Shown: positions 16,872 to 25,237 of the stretch, piece after piece
Layout of the letters: the number at the start of each line of letters is the position of its first letter
Numbering within the stretch: the stretch's first letter is position 1
Assembly (NCBI GenBank): GCA_011192015.1
Contig: DUET01000085.1
Location: forward strand, 84,648 to 148,647
Source: Anaerolineae bacterium
GTDB lineage: Bacteria; Chloroflexota; Anaerolineae; Anaerolineales; E44-bin32
Reading direction: 5' to 3'
Length of the DNA: 64,000 nt
Made by a program: the position numbers and the translations under genes
The notes under the pieces: model-generated
What the model was told of the DNA's origin: nothing
The model's input: the letters and a program-made list of their open reading frames with translations, nothing else
Database searches by the model: none

Positions 16872-16965
16872 GGGATTCAATCCTTGGCCAGTATCCAGAC
16901 GATCTCAACGTCGATCTTGTGGAGTCATCGCTGAAGGTACTGGCGGACAACTTGGAAGAGGTTTC

Positions 16966-17799
16966 TCAGAGACGTGCTTTCATCCAGGTTTGCATGTCAG
17001 CGAACACCTGATGGCGTTCGGGCTCGTTGAAGATTTCGTGGTAGAAACCGGAATACACCTTGAGCGTTTTATCTGACGAGCCGAGGACATCATGGAGCGC
17101 GGCAGCGCAATCCGGATCGACAAGTTTATCCTCACTGCCCTGCATGACCAACGCCGGCAGCTCGATCTTGGTCGCATCGACCTGCAAATGCTGCATTGCC
17201 GCGAGCATCTCCGCTGCCAACCGGGCGGTTGTTTTGCCTCGATAGACCAGCGGGTCTTCGTCGTAGGCCTTTACCACTGCAGGATCACTACTAACGCCTT
17301 CGGCTGCGATTTCCTGGATTCCGAATTTCGGGAGGATGGCGGAAAACAGCCGTCCCACAAAGATGAGCATGGGAGATATATAATCCGGCACCTTGGAAAG
17401 AGGCGCGGAGATGATGAGCCCTGTTAAATCACTTTGATGAGCGATGGCAAACAGCGGTGCGATCAAGCCTCCCATGCTATGGCCGACTAAGAAGATCGGT
17501 TTGCCGGGTTGCCACACTTTCAGCATGGAGAGGAAGATTCCAAGCGTCTCGGTAAAGTCTTCGAAACGTTCCACGAAGACGCGCGTGCCATCCGACTTTC
17601 CATGCCCCAGGTGATCGACGCCATAGATGGCATAATCGAGGGGAACGAAATGGTCGACCACGTTCATGTAGCGACCGCTGTGCTCGGCCAAGCCATGTAC
17701 CAGCAGCAGAGCGGCTTTACTTTCACCCTCCGGCGCCCAAGATTGGTGATAGATCTTGGCTCCACGGACGCCTTCGAAGAAGCCTTCCTGATACTTCAT
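16966..17799 (-). CDS. Alpha/beta hydrolase, monoacylglycerol-lipase-like
   Basis: The 277-residue protein is an alpha/beta hydrolase of the serine aminopeptidase S33/monoacylglycerol lipase type. The nucleophile is S108 in Gly-His-Ser-Met-Gly-Gly, with the His-Gly oxyanion segment at 35-36. The acid is likely the Asp in Glu-Asp-Lys-Leu-Val-Asp and the base the His in Tyr-His-Glu-Ile. It probably hydrolyses monoacylglycerols or similar esters in the cytoplasm. No signal peptide is seen. Confidence 0.88.
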   Translation of the reverse strand: MKYQEGFFEGVRGAKIYHQSWAPEGESKAALLLVHGLAEHSGRYMNVVDHFVPLDYAIYGVDHLGHGKSDGTRVFVERFEDFTETLGIFLSMLKVWQPGKPIFLVGHSMGGLIAPLFAIAHQSDLTGLIISAPLSKVPDYISPMLIFVGRLFSAILPKFGIQEIAAEGVSSDPAVVKAYDEDPLVYRGKTTARLAAEMLAAMQHLQVDATKIELPALVMQGSEDKLVDPDCAAALHDVLGSSDKTLKVYSGFYHEIFNEPERHQVFADMQTWMKARL

Positions 17800-17897
17800 G
17801 TTTTTCCTCCATTTCTGAGAATCGGACCATTCGAAGTCAAGAAGTAAGGATGATGGTCGGTGCGGTCCATGAGCGAACCGAGTTTCCTATGGGTTGA

Positions 17898-18356
17898 TTA
17901 ACTCGCTGTTTTCGATTTGTAGCCGAGGGCTTTTCGCAATCGGATCAATTGTGGGTATGTGATCAGGTCTTGGCAGAGATCCTCATCCCAACCGGTTTCA
18001 TCTCTAAGATCGAACCAGCGCACCTCCGATATCCTATAGGCAGCGGCTGCGTCGGGTTCTGGTTCATGGCCAGGACTGGCCTCGCCGGACACCGGATGGC
18101 AGAGGTAAGTCTTTCTCCAGGCATAGGCGCCAGCGGGATGACCGGGCTCCTCGAAGATCAGGCAATCGATTTCGACTTCGAGATGGGTCTCTTCCTTCAT
18201 CTCCCGAACGACGCATTCCTCTTCGCTTTCGTGGGGATCCAATCCACCGCCGGGGATCTCCCAGGTTTCGATCCCTGTAGCGTGTTGTCGATGACGGATC
18301 AAGAGGATCCGATGGTCTTTGATAATCGCGCCCTGATATCGTGTATGGCGTGTCAT
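17898..18356 (-). CDS. Nudix hydrolase
   Basis: The 152-residue protein contains a full Nudix box: Gly-Gly-Leu-Asp-Pro-His-Glu, then seven residues, then Arg-Glu-Met-Lys-Glu-Glu. This motif binds Mg2+ and hydrolyses nucleoside diphosphates linked to another moiety. The exact substrate cannot be read from the sequence. It stands on its own between the lipase-like gene and the metallo-beta-lactamase-fold gene, all on the minus strand. Confidence 0.88.
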   Translation of the reverse strand: MTRHTRYQGAIIKDHRILLIRHRQHATGIETWEIPGGGLDPHESEEECVVREMKEETHLEVEIDCLIFEEPGHPAGAYAWRKTYLCHPVSGEASPGHEPEPDAAAAYRISEVRWFDLRDETGWDEDLCQDLITYPQLIRLRKALGYKSKTAS

Positions 18357-18401
18357 GGATGGATCCCTGTCATGTTTCTTCGAGTTGTATCATCGATCGG
18401 G

Positions 18402-19247
18402 CTAGATTTCGAAACACAATCCAGTGTGCAACGAATCCAATCGGCTCCCCATGACTTCCTTGAGAACTCGGAAGGCTTTCTCGCCTGTGCAATGCCCTGT
18501 GTAATACTTTTCCACGGGGTAGTCCAGCAGCGTTCTTCCTAGTTCCGCGACTTCCTGCTTGCTTCCGGCCATGGTATTGAATATGGGAATTCCGGTCAGG
18601 TGGAAGCCTCCGACGACGGCCTTGATCGGGCGATCTGGGTAAGCTGCCTTGACGGTCTCAAGCATGTTAAGGATGCCGCTGTGGGAGCAACCCGTGAGGG
18701 CAACCAGATTCCCCTGATCCTCGATCACGCATACGAGTTCATGCTTGAAATCGTCCAACGCCCATTCGCCATTTTTTGTAATGAGAATGTGCTTGTTCCC
18801 CTTGGGGAGGGGATATGATTTGTGGATCCTGGGGAGAATGTGAGCGTGGGGAAGGATCTCGCTTTCTTCCTCCACAAAGGAGAATCGGTCGGCATATACC
18901 GACAGGAGATCCGGATCGACGCCGATATAGCGCTTGATCAGCGAGAACGCTCTGAAATAGCATTCTCCATCCGGCGGGGGCTTCAGATGAACCGGAGCAC
19001 GTGAGTTTCGTTCGAAGAAGCGCGGCAAGCCCCCCGAATGGTCATAGTGATAGTGGGAGAGTACAGCCGCATCGACGGAACCCAAGTCGATCCCCAGCCA
19101 GTCGGCGTTCTTTGCGAACGCATCCGATGCTCCGGCGTCGAATAGAAGCTGATGGTTTTCGAAGGCGATGTGCAGTGACAATCCATGTTCGGGGATGAGC
19201 GCCGATTCACTCCTGGCTGTGTTTTCGATCAGCGTTGTTATCCTCAT
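18402..19247 (-). CDS. Metallo-beta-lactamase-fold hydrolase
   Basis: The 281-residue protein has the metal motif Ser-His-Tyr-His-Tyr-Asp-His near residue 70 and a later Thr-Gly-Cys-Ser-His-Ser-Gly. This combination is typical of the subgroup related to 7,8-dihydropterin-6-methyl-aminobenzene-phosphate synthase. Most bacterial members are of unknown substrate, so no pathway is assigned. GGAGGACACA precedes ATG. The gene is the first of the minus-strand run ending near 16 kb. Confidence 0.85.
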   Translation of the reverse strand: MRITTLIENTARSESALIPEHGLSLHIAFENHQLLFDAGASDAFAKNADWLGIDLGSVDAAVLSHYHYDHSGGLPRFFERNSRAPVHLKPPPDGECYFRAFSLIKRYIGVDPDLLSVYADRFSFVEEESEILPHAHILPRIHKSYPLPKGNKHILITKNGEWALDDFKHELVCVIEDQGNLVALTGCSHSGILNMLETVKAAYPDRPIKAVVGGFHLTGIPIFNTMAGSKQEVAELGRTLLDYPVEKYYTGHCTGEKAFRVLKEVMGSRLDSLHTGLCFEI

Positions 19248-19620
19248 TGTGTCCTCCGATGATGGCCCGTCTCCTTGTTGGTTGATGGTTTTGCGAGTTC
19301 GTTCGGCGTTCCGATTATCGCGCAGCAGCGCTCACACCTCCAGACCTACAGTTCGTTCTGCCCATGGTCGTGCAGCCGTCAGCGGGCATCATGCGACGAG
19401 AAACCCCTGCCAGGAGAAGGCGAAGCGCAAACGATCGGTTCATGATGCCCCGATGATACTCATTCCCGGGAATCATGCCAGTACGCAGGATGAGTTGACC
19501 ATGCATGGGAATGGATGCTTTCCCTGCGCTATTCCGAGAAATTGCAGGAATCCGAGGGTATCCAGGATGGGAAAGGTTGCTGAATGGGGGAGGACGATGG
19601 TTCCCGTGCGTTGAGTTGGG
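19248..19620. other. Gene-free stretch between the MBL-fold gene and feoA
   Basis: I see no gene with a ribosome-binding site or family-like sequence here. A 12-base perfect palindrome (ATTCCCGGGAAT) occurs near 19463. Confidence 0.5.
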
Positions 19621-20073
19621 TCAATCCTTCGAGGGGGTTTCTTCGGGATTGACTCTGATGCCGTAAGCCAACTCGTCTTCCAAAGCGAGTTCGGAGTGCT
19701 CGGCGCGAACCAGGGTCACGGGCTTCTGGCGGATCACTTCCACGCGCCTGCCCGGAACGAGGCCAAGCGCCAGCAGCTTGGCGCGTGTGTGCCTGGGCAT
19801 ATCTTCCAGGGCGATGATGCGTGCGCGCGCTCCAGGAGAGAGATCGCGGAGGGTAAAGCCGTGCGGGCGTCTCCCATGCCTACCGAACGGTCTGCCGCGC
19901 CCGAGGGATCTGCTGTGCCTTCGGGGACGCCACCCGACAGACCGCCTGCCCCTTCCGGATGATCTTCCGGGTCGGTTCGACCTTCCCCGACCGGGAGCCC
20001 ATCCTCGACCGGTTGAGCGGCCACGCCCGAAAAACCTTCGCCACCAAATTCGTCTGGGTCTACGCTTTCTCAT
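19621..20073 (-). CDS. feoA: FeoA-domain protein with Arg/Gly-rich N-terminal extension
   Basis: Residues ~80-150 are a FeoA (SH3-like) domain with the Leu-Ser-Pro-Gly and Leu-Gly-Leu-Val-Pro-Gly motifs; FeoA assists the FeoB iron transporter. The first ~78 residues are unusual: they consist mostly of Arg, Gly, Ser and Pro with repeated Gly-Arg-Gly-Arg, plus Trp-Trp and Phe-Phe near the start. ATG 20073 has AAAGGAA upstream and overlaps the preceding small gene by 14 bases, which supports translation of the extension. It is the last gene of the feo operon. Confidence 0.8.
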   Translation of the reverse strand: MRKRRPRRIWWRRFFGRGRSTGRGWAPGRGRSNRPGRSSGRGRRSVGWRPRRHSRSLGRGRPFGRHGRRPHGFTLRDLSPGARARIIALEDMPRHTRAKLLALGLVPGRRVEVIRQKPVTLVRAEHSELALEDELAYGIRVNPEETPSKD

Positions 20074-20269
20074 GTTGTGATTCCTTTGGAAGCAGGGATG
20101 AGACCCACCTGGCAAGCGTTGAGCGGTTGGTGTCCACCGTGGTGTGGCCGCACGCGGGACAGCATACCATACTACAACTCTTGTGTAGAGGGCAGGAATT
20201 GCAAGCCATGATAGCTTTCGGGTCGAAGCGATGTCCGCAAAGGGGGCAGGTGACCCGTGAGGCGCTCAT
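20060..20269 (-). CDS. Small Cys-rich zinc-ribbon-like protein in the feo operon
   Basis: This 69-residue protein is likely real: its ATG overlaps the feoB stop codon (ATGA) and its end overlaps feoA. It has nine cysteines in a patterned layout: Cys-Pro-Leu-Cys-Gly, then Ala-Cys-Asn-Ser-Cys-Pro-Leu, then Cys-Ser-Met-Val-Cys-Cys-Pro-Ala-Cys-Gly. The pattern suggests a zinc ribbon or iron-sulfur site. It is soluble, unlike the FeoB-associated Cys-rich membrane proteins, and lacks a winged-helix FeoC fold. It may act as a metal-sensing or metal-handing partner of FeoB. Longer upstream frames on this strand are shadows of feoB. Confidence 0.72.
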   Translation of the reverse strand: MSASRVTCPLCGHRFDPKAIMACNSCPLHKSCSMVCCPACGHTTVDTNRSTLARWVSSLLPKESQHEKA

Positions 20270-22239
20270 ACTCCCCATCCGATCAGTGTCAGGGCACGAT
20301 TCAGCAATCCGCCAATCAGGAAGGACAATGGCATGATGACAGCGATGATTGCCAGGCTGGTTCGCCAGCCACGCTCCTTGGCGATCATGAAGACGCTGGC
20401 AATGCAGGGGACGAACAATGTGACGGTTACCATGGCCACGACCACTTGCACAGGATTGAGCATGCCTTGGGCTTCCATGACGAACAATCCGGTGGCGCCG
20501 AAATCGCGGCGCACGAAGCCCTGCAAGAAGGCGGCGCTGGCCTGGGCCGGCAATCCCAGCCATCCTGTGACCAGCGGTTCAGCGCCGCGGATCATCCAAT
20601 CCAAGACGCCGGTCTTTTCGAGCGTAAACATGATCGCCGCGCCGATGAGGAAGAGCACAACCACTTCCTTCAAGTACCATTCGAGGCGCGCCAGCGTCTT
20701 GATGATGACGTTGCGCAGCACGGGCCACCGCAGCGGAGGCAATTCGATCAAGAGGGGCGAGCGTTCACCCGGGAGCAGGCGCGCCGCGAACCAACCTACA
20801 AGCAGAAGCACACCGAGTACGATGATGCACCAAATCACGGCGGCGGTGAAGGACACACCTGCCAGCAAACCCATCACCACACCCAACTGCGCTGAGCAGG
20901 GGATGGCAAGTGCCAGCAGAAGGATCACGAGCAGGCGGTCGCGCTTGTTGCTCATGATGCGTGTGGTCAGGGTCGCCATGGTCACGCATCCCAAACCTAA
21001 AACCATGGGCAGCACCGCCTTGCCGTTCAATCCCATGACACGGAAGAGGCGATTGCTGAGCACGGTCAACCGCGGCAGGTAGCCCGAATCCTCCAGGACG
21101 CCAAAGGCCAGGAAGAAGGTGGATACGATGGGAAGGATCAGCGCAAATGCGTAGGTCATGCCCATCGTCCAGAGGCCGTAATCTCCTGTAAAGAAATCGG
21201 CAATCAGGGGAATGGGAATCAGACGATTGATCGTATCCACGACCCAAGGGTTGATCAGTTCACCGAAGAGCTTGCCCTCGATAAGATTGACCAGCGTGCC
21301 GGCTCCGAATACCCCCACGAACCAATACATGCCGTAGAGAACGATGGCCACGATCCCCAAACCCCAGACTGGATGCGTGCAAATCTCTCCCAGCGTATCT
21401 GCGAAGCTGGTTTTCTTCTTACCGCTATCGCTGAGAACCAACGGGCTGATATGATCGACATAATCCAGGCGTGCCTGTCGAATCACGTCGGAAGGTGGCT
21501 GCTGTAGCATATTCTCCAGGCTTTGACGGCGTTGGATCAGGGATTGGAATCTCTCTTCACCGCTGCGTTCCTGGATCCAATCCTCCGCCAGGATGTCTCC
21601 CGAGAGCCACATCAGAGCTAGAGCACGTGGGGCAATCGGCGCAGCAGGCAATTGCGATGCGATCTCGTTGAGTTCGGCTTCGATGGCCTCGGGGTAATCC
21701 AATTGGAATTTCGGGGGCAAGGAGGTTTCAATCGCAATGGTGAGGGCTTCGATGCCCTGGTTGTGAATGGCAACGGTGGGCACAACCGAGACATCGAGAT
21801 GCTTGGCCAGAAGACTGTGATCGATGCTCACCCCTCGCGCAGTGGCCTCGTCCATCATGTTCAAATCCAACACGAAGGGGACACCCATCTCGGCAAGCTG
21901 GATGGTGAGCAGAAGCGTACGCTGAAGGTTCTTGGCGTCGCCCACCTGAACGATGGCGCGCAGCTTTTCCTGAAGCAGGACACGCTCGGTGACGTATTCA
22001 TCTTCGGTCTGGGGAGGGAAGGCAATCATACCCGGCGTGTCGATCACCATCGTCTTGGGGATGTCGTGTGCATTGCCGCGCGATACCTCGACGGTGGTTC
22101 CGGGGTAATTGGAAACGGTGACATAGTGGCCGGTAAGGCATTGGAAGATTACGGACTTACCCACGTTGGGATGACCAACCAGGGCAATGCTTCCTCCGCT
22201 ATCGGACATCTCACCTTCCGATGGAGTGTGACGATGCAT
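20266..22239 (-). CDS. feoB: Ferrous iron transporter FeoB
   Basis: This 657-residue inner-membrane protein has an N-terminal GTPase (P-loop at 22-29, Asp-Thr-Pro-Gly G3, Asn-Met-Met-Asp at G4). A helical insertion domain follows, then about nine to eleven membrane segments with the Gate motifs. It imports Fe2+ driven by or regulated through GTP hydrolysis. An alternative ATG ten codons in (22209) also has an acceptable ribosome-binding site and would give the usual short leader before the P-loop. It is 80 bases downstream of the dtxR-family gene and is coupled to the small Cys-rich gene. Confidence 0.95.
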   Translation of the reverse strand: MHRHTPSEGEMSDSGGSIALVGHPNVGKSVIFQCLTGHYVTVSNYPGTTVEVSRGNAHDIPKTMVIDTPGMIAFPPQTEDEYVTERVLLQEKLRAIVQVGDAKNLQRTLLLTIQLAEMGVPFVLDLNMMDEATARGVSIDHSLLAKHLDVSVVPTVAIHNQGIEALTIAIETSLPPKFQLDYPEAIEAELNEIASQLPAAPIAPRALALMWLSGDILAEDWIQERSGEERFQSLIQRRQSLENMLQQPPSDVIRQARLDYVDHISPLVLSDSGKKKTSFADTLGEICTHPVWGLGIVAIVLYGMYWFVGVFGAGTLVNLIEGKLFGELINPWVVDTINRLIPIPLIADFFTGDYGLWTMGMTYAFALILPIVSTFFLAFGVLEDSGYLPRLTVLSNRLFRVMGLNGKAVLPMVLGLGCVTMATLTTRIMSNKRDRLLVILLLALAIPCSAQLGVVMGLLAGVSFTAAVIWCIIVLGVLLLVGWFAARLLPGERSPLLIELPPLRWPVLRNVIIKTLARLEWYLKEVVVLFLIGAAIMFTLEKTGVLDWMIRGAEPLVTGWLGLPAQASAAFLQGFVRRDFGATGLFVMEAQGMLNPVQVVVAMVTVTLFVPCIASVFMIAKERGWRTSLAIIAVIMPLSFLIGGLLNRALTLIGWGV

Positions 22240-22319
22240 TCCTCGCTTCCTCTCCTGTTCCTATCTCCTGGGGTTATGTGCTGACCCCAAGCGACGGTTA
22301 TTTTGCATGCAAGCCGGGG

Positions 22320-22994
22320 TCAAATCGAAACCGGCTGCACTGTGATGCAGGATGCCATCTCTTTACCGATCACCACTTTCCGATCACCGATAGACAAAGT
22401 CCGGGGTCCATCGAAGGGGGCGATCTCGATCACCTGCAACTCGACTCCAAGCGCTAGGCCGCGCGAGGAAAGGTGCTCCAGGATCTCGGTATCCTCGGGT
22501 TGGATGACTTCTACCCGCGCCATTTCCCCGGGGGTCAATTCGAGCAGATTGATGCCTTCCGGGTCGGGCATCTCGCCTTCGGCAGTGGGGATGGGGTTGC
22601 CATGAGGGCATTTTCTTGGATAGCCGAGATCGGCGGCCAGCGCTTCTGTCACCTCCGGACCCGCAGCGTGCTCCAATTGACAGGCGACATCGTGAACACG
22701 CTCCCAGGGGAGCCCCAAGCGATCCGTCAGGAAGCGTTCCCATAGGCGATGGCGCCGGATCACGGCCAGAGCTTGTTTCCGCCCTTTCTCCGTGAGGCGT
22801 ATGCCTTTATAGGGTATGTGCTGTACCAGCTTGCGACTCACCATGCGATGGATCATCTCCGTAGCGGAAACCGGGGAGATGCTGAGGTGAGCCGCCAGGG
22901 CTGAGATCGCTACCAGGTCGTCAGTTTCCCCCAATTGGTAGATCGATTTAAGGTACATTTCTGGGCTTTCTTTGGATCGTGTTTTCACACTCAT
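22320..22994 (-). CDS. DtxR/MntR-family metal-dependent repressor
   Basis: The 224-residue protein has an N-terminal winged helix with a DtxR-type recognition region and a central dimerisation/metal domain with Glu, His and Cys candidates (Leu-Glu-His near 108 and Cys-Pro-His-Gly-Asn near 128). It ends with a FeoA-like SH3 domain at ~150-224. DtxR-family proteins repress iron or manganese uptake when metal is plentiful. It heads the feo operon, and its own promoter is covered by two matching palindromic sites, so it probably senses Fe2+ and regulates itself and feoB. Confidence 0.9.
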   Translation of the reverse strand: MSVKTRSKESPEMYLKSIYQLGETDDLVAISALAAHLSISPVSATEMIHRMVSRKLVQHIPYKGIRLTEKGRKQALAVIRRHRLWERFLTDRLGLPWERVHDVACQLEHAAGPEVTEALAADLGYPRKCPHGNPIPTAEGEMPDPEGINLLELTPGEMARVEVIQPEDTEILEHLSSRGLALGVELQVIEIAPFDGPRTLSIGDRKVVIGKEMASCITVQPVSI

Positions 22995-23028
22995 CCTGCA
23001 ATCCCCTTATTCACAAGAAGCCTTAATT

Positions 23029-23042
23029 TAAGGTTTACCTTA
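23029..23042. promoter_or_regulatory. Operator-like palindrome 1 upstream of dtxR-feo
   Basis: The 14-base sequence is a palindrome apart from its central TT (TAAGGT-TT-ACCTTA). It overlaps the downstream edge of the likely -10 box. Its core AGGTTTACCT matches the inverted core of site 2 at nine of ten positions. Confidence 0.7.
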
Positions 23043-23069
23043 TAATAATCCTTTAGGCAAACCTGTCAA
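23039..23069 (-). promoter_or_regulatory. Sigma-70-type promoter of the dtxR-feo operon
   Basis: The minus strand has a perfect TTGACA -35 box (23069-23064). Seventeen to nineteen bases downstream lies an AT-rich -10 (ATTATAAG; TTATAA at 18 bases, TATAAG at 19). It lies about 45-75 bases before the dtxR start codon and is flanked and overlapped by the two operator-like palindromes. Confidence 0.7.
23055..23064. promoter_or_regulatory. Operator-like palindrome 2 upstream of dtxR-feo
   Basis: AGGCAAACCT abuts the -35 box, sharing one base with it. Its reverse complement AGGTTTGCCT differs from the core of site 1 by one base, giving a shared core AGGTTTRCCT. The site centres are 24 bases apart, which is consistent with cooperative binding. 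Confidence 0.65.
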
Positions 23070-23164
23070 CCCCCTAAGTGTCATATCACTGGGGGAAAAT
23101 TGTCATATAGATCAACCATTTTTTCCCGGTCGAAGGTGGCCATGGAAGGGAGGGAACAGCGGCA

Positions 23165-23220
23165 TGGAGGGTGTGGCGAGAATCGAGCCCGGATTCTGCG
23201 GGACAGCGCTCTACCACAGG
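23165..23220 (-). pseudogene. Degenerate tRNA-like fragment
   Basis: Read on the minus strand, the sequence has a D-arm-like GGTAGAGC (23215-23208). It continues into a T-arm-like segment with loop CTCGATT and four of five stem pairs (one G-U), then a 3' acceptor-like CACACCC and TCCA. The anticodon arm is about eight bases too short and no matching 5' acceptor strand is present. This looks like a decayed or truncated tRNA gene rather than a functional one. Confidence 0.4.
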
Positions 23221-23376
23221 CAGTTCGAGATCCAAGAGATTGGGCACACGAATTCCCTGAAGATGCCGAGGCCAAGCCCAATCAGGATGGAATCCTTTCC
23301 CTGGCACCAGACTGCGTGGTGAGCTTTCATCGCCCAGATCGCTGGGCTATAATCCAGGGCACTGAGGAGCGAAAGG

Positions 23377-23775
23377 ATGCAGGCATCACGTTCGCCCAAT
23401 CATGGGAGCCTGCTTGCGGCTGCAATCCTGCTAGCCGTTGGCGGATGGCTGGGATTGTGGCTGGTTGTGAATTACACCCTTCCAACCATCGGCTCACGAT
23501 GGATGTTCTTCCTGCTGCTAACGCTGGCCGTCAGTGGCAGTGTGCTACCGCTGGTCTGGCTTCTGCATCGCCGTTTTGGAGGCCCACGTCCCGCTCCCGC
23601 GGGTGTTCTGCTGAGGCAGGGATTGTGGGCAGGCTTGCTTGCATCGCTGTGCGTGTGGTTGCAGATCAATCGTAATCTGACGCTTCCGCTGGCTTTCGTC
23701 TTGGGCGCCAGCCTGTTTGCTCTTGAGTGGCTGCTGCGCTTGCTCGAACGCAGTTCGAGGAGGCCCATGCGATGA
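23377..23775 (+). CDS. Small membrane protein upstream of selA
   Basis: The 132-residue product has four hydrophobic segments (about 12-33, 42-62, 76-95 and 100-118) and a basic C-terminus. I recognise no family with certainty. Its stop overlaps the selA start (ATGA), so the two are co-translated. Whether it has anything to do with selenium is unknown; the coupling may simply reflect compact gene packing. Confidence 0.7.
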   Translation: MQASRSPNHGSLLAAAILLAVGGWLGLWLVVNYTLPTIGSRWMFFLLLTLAVSGSVLPLVWLLHRRFGGPRPAPAGVLLRQGLWAGLLASLCVWLQINRNLTLPLAFVLGASLFALEWLLRLLERSSRRPMR

Positions 23776-25115
23776 GCCTTCGCGATTTACCGGGTGTGGA
23801 GAAATTGTTGCAAACCGATTCAGCGGTGCGCATGGAAGCGCTTTTTGGACGAACGCTGACCTTGCAGGCAGTACGGGCGCAATTGGATGCGGCCCGCCTG
23901 ATTGTTCGCCAGGGCGGCACGACACCCAACTCGGAGGAAATTCTCGCGCAGGCAGAAGCCATGTTGGAGGATTGGCTATCACCCACCTTGCAGCCGGTGA
24001 TCAATGCCACGGGTGTGATCATCCACACCAACTTGGGGCGCGCGCCCCTCAGCGAGGCGGCCAGGCAAGCCATGCTGGATGCTGCGGAGCATTACGGGAC
24101 TCTCGAGTACGATCTCGCCAAGGGCAAACGTGGTAAACGCAATGTGCACTGCGAGGGTTTGCTGCAGAAGCTGACCGGGGCTGAGGCAGGGCTGGTGGTC
24201 AACAACAACGCCGCGGCTGTGCTCTTGGCATTGACGGGACTGGCGCGCCGCAGGCAAGTGCTGGTCTCGCGCTCCCAATTGATCGAGATCGGCGGCGGCT
24301 TTCGCATACCGGATGTGATGAAGCAATCCGGTGCCAAGCTCGTCGAAGTAGGCACCACCAATCGCACACATCTAAGCGATTATGAGGCAGCCCTGGGAGA
24401 TCGAACGGCGTTGATCCTGCGTGCGCATCATTCCAACTTCAGGCTCGTGGGTTTCACGACGGAACCGGGACTTAAGGAACTGACGGATTTAGGGAAGCGG
24501 TACGATGTTCCTGTGTTGGACGATTTGGGTTCGGGAGCCTTGCTGGATACGGAAACCTATGGTTTAGGGCATGAACCCACGGTGCAGGAGTCGTTGGATG
24601 CGGGCGCGTCGCTGGTGGCTTTTTCGGGTGATAAACTGTTGGGCGGACCGCAGGCCGGCATCCTTCTGGGCGAAGAACGGCTTATCGACCGACTGCGTAA
24701 GCATCCCCTGGCGCGAGCTGTTCGTCCGGACAAGCTCTGCTTGGCGGCGCTCAGCGCCACGCTGCTGCACTACCTCAAGGACGAAGCCACGCAAGCGGTT
24801 CCGATCTGGCGCATGATCGCGGCTTCTCCGGAGGATCTGCGTGTGCGCGCTTCGGATTGGGCGCAACAATTACGGCAGGGGGATGTGATCGAAGCGCGCT
24901 CCACGGTGGGCGGTGGTAGTCTGCCAGAGGAGACGCTGCCGACCTGGGCGCTGGCACTTTCCGTATCCAAACCCAATGCGCTGGCTGCACGTCTGCGCAA
25001 GGCGCGACCGGCGATCATCGCACGCGTGGCCGAGGACAAGGTGGTGCTCGATCCAAGAACCGTCCTTCCCGACCAGGAAGCCATGCTGCTGAAGATTCTG
25101 CAAGCGATGCTGTAG
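23772..25115 (+). CDS. selA: L-seryl-tRNA(Sec) selenium transferase
   Basis: SelA converts Ser-tRNA(Sec) to Sec-tRNA(Sec) using selenophosphate and PLP. The 447-residue protein is full length, with the N-terminal tRNA-binding domain (residues 1-75) and a fold-type I PLP domain whose Schiff-base lysine is K288 in Ser-Gly-Asp-Lys-Leu-Leu-Gly-Gly. ATG 23772 is inside the stop of the upstream membrane-protein gene; the longer frame from 23727 is not needed. selB, selD and selC are not in this window. SelA-like paralogues with other roles exist, but the intact N-terminal domain argues for true SelA. Confidence 0.88.
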   Translation: MSLRDLPGVEKLLQTDSAVRMEALFGRTLTLQAVRAQLDAARLIVRQGGTTPNSEEILAQAEAMLEDWLSPTLQPVINATGVIIHTNLGRAPLSEAARQAMLDAAEHYGTLEYDLAKGKRGKRNVHCEGLLQKLTGAEAGLVVNNNAAAVLLALTGLARRRQVLVSRSQLIEIGGGFRIPDVMKQSGAKLVEVGTTNRTHLSDYEAALGDRTALILRAHHSNFRLVGFTTEPGLKELTDLGKRYDVPVLDDLGSGALLDTETYGLGHEPTVQESLDAGASLVAFSGDKLLGGPQAGILLGEERLIDRLRKHPLARAVRPDKLCLAALSATLLHYLKDEATQAVPIWRMIAASPEDLRVRASDWAQQLRQGDVIEARSTVGGGSLPEETLPTWALALSVSKPNALAARLRKARPAIIARVAEDKVVLDPRTVLPDQEAMLLKILQAML

Positions 25116-25237
25116 CAGCGACCTGATGTTTCCGATCTGCAAGAAGAAAAGGCTTCTGGACAGCAGAAGCACAGCGTGAATTCACAAGATGAATGAACCC
25201 ACCTGGACATCGCCAGGCTTGGACCAGGAGTGAAAGC

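Noticed and set aside
19168-19614. + strand open frame of 148 codons
   Set aside because: No Shine-Dalgarno and unlike any family; part overlaps the start of the MBL-fold gene on the other strand.
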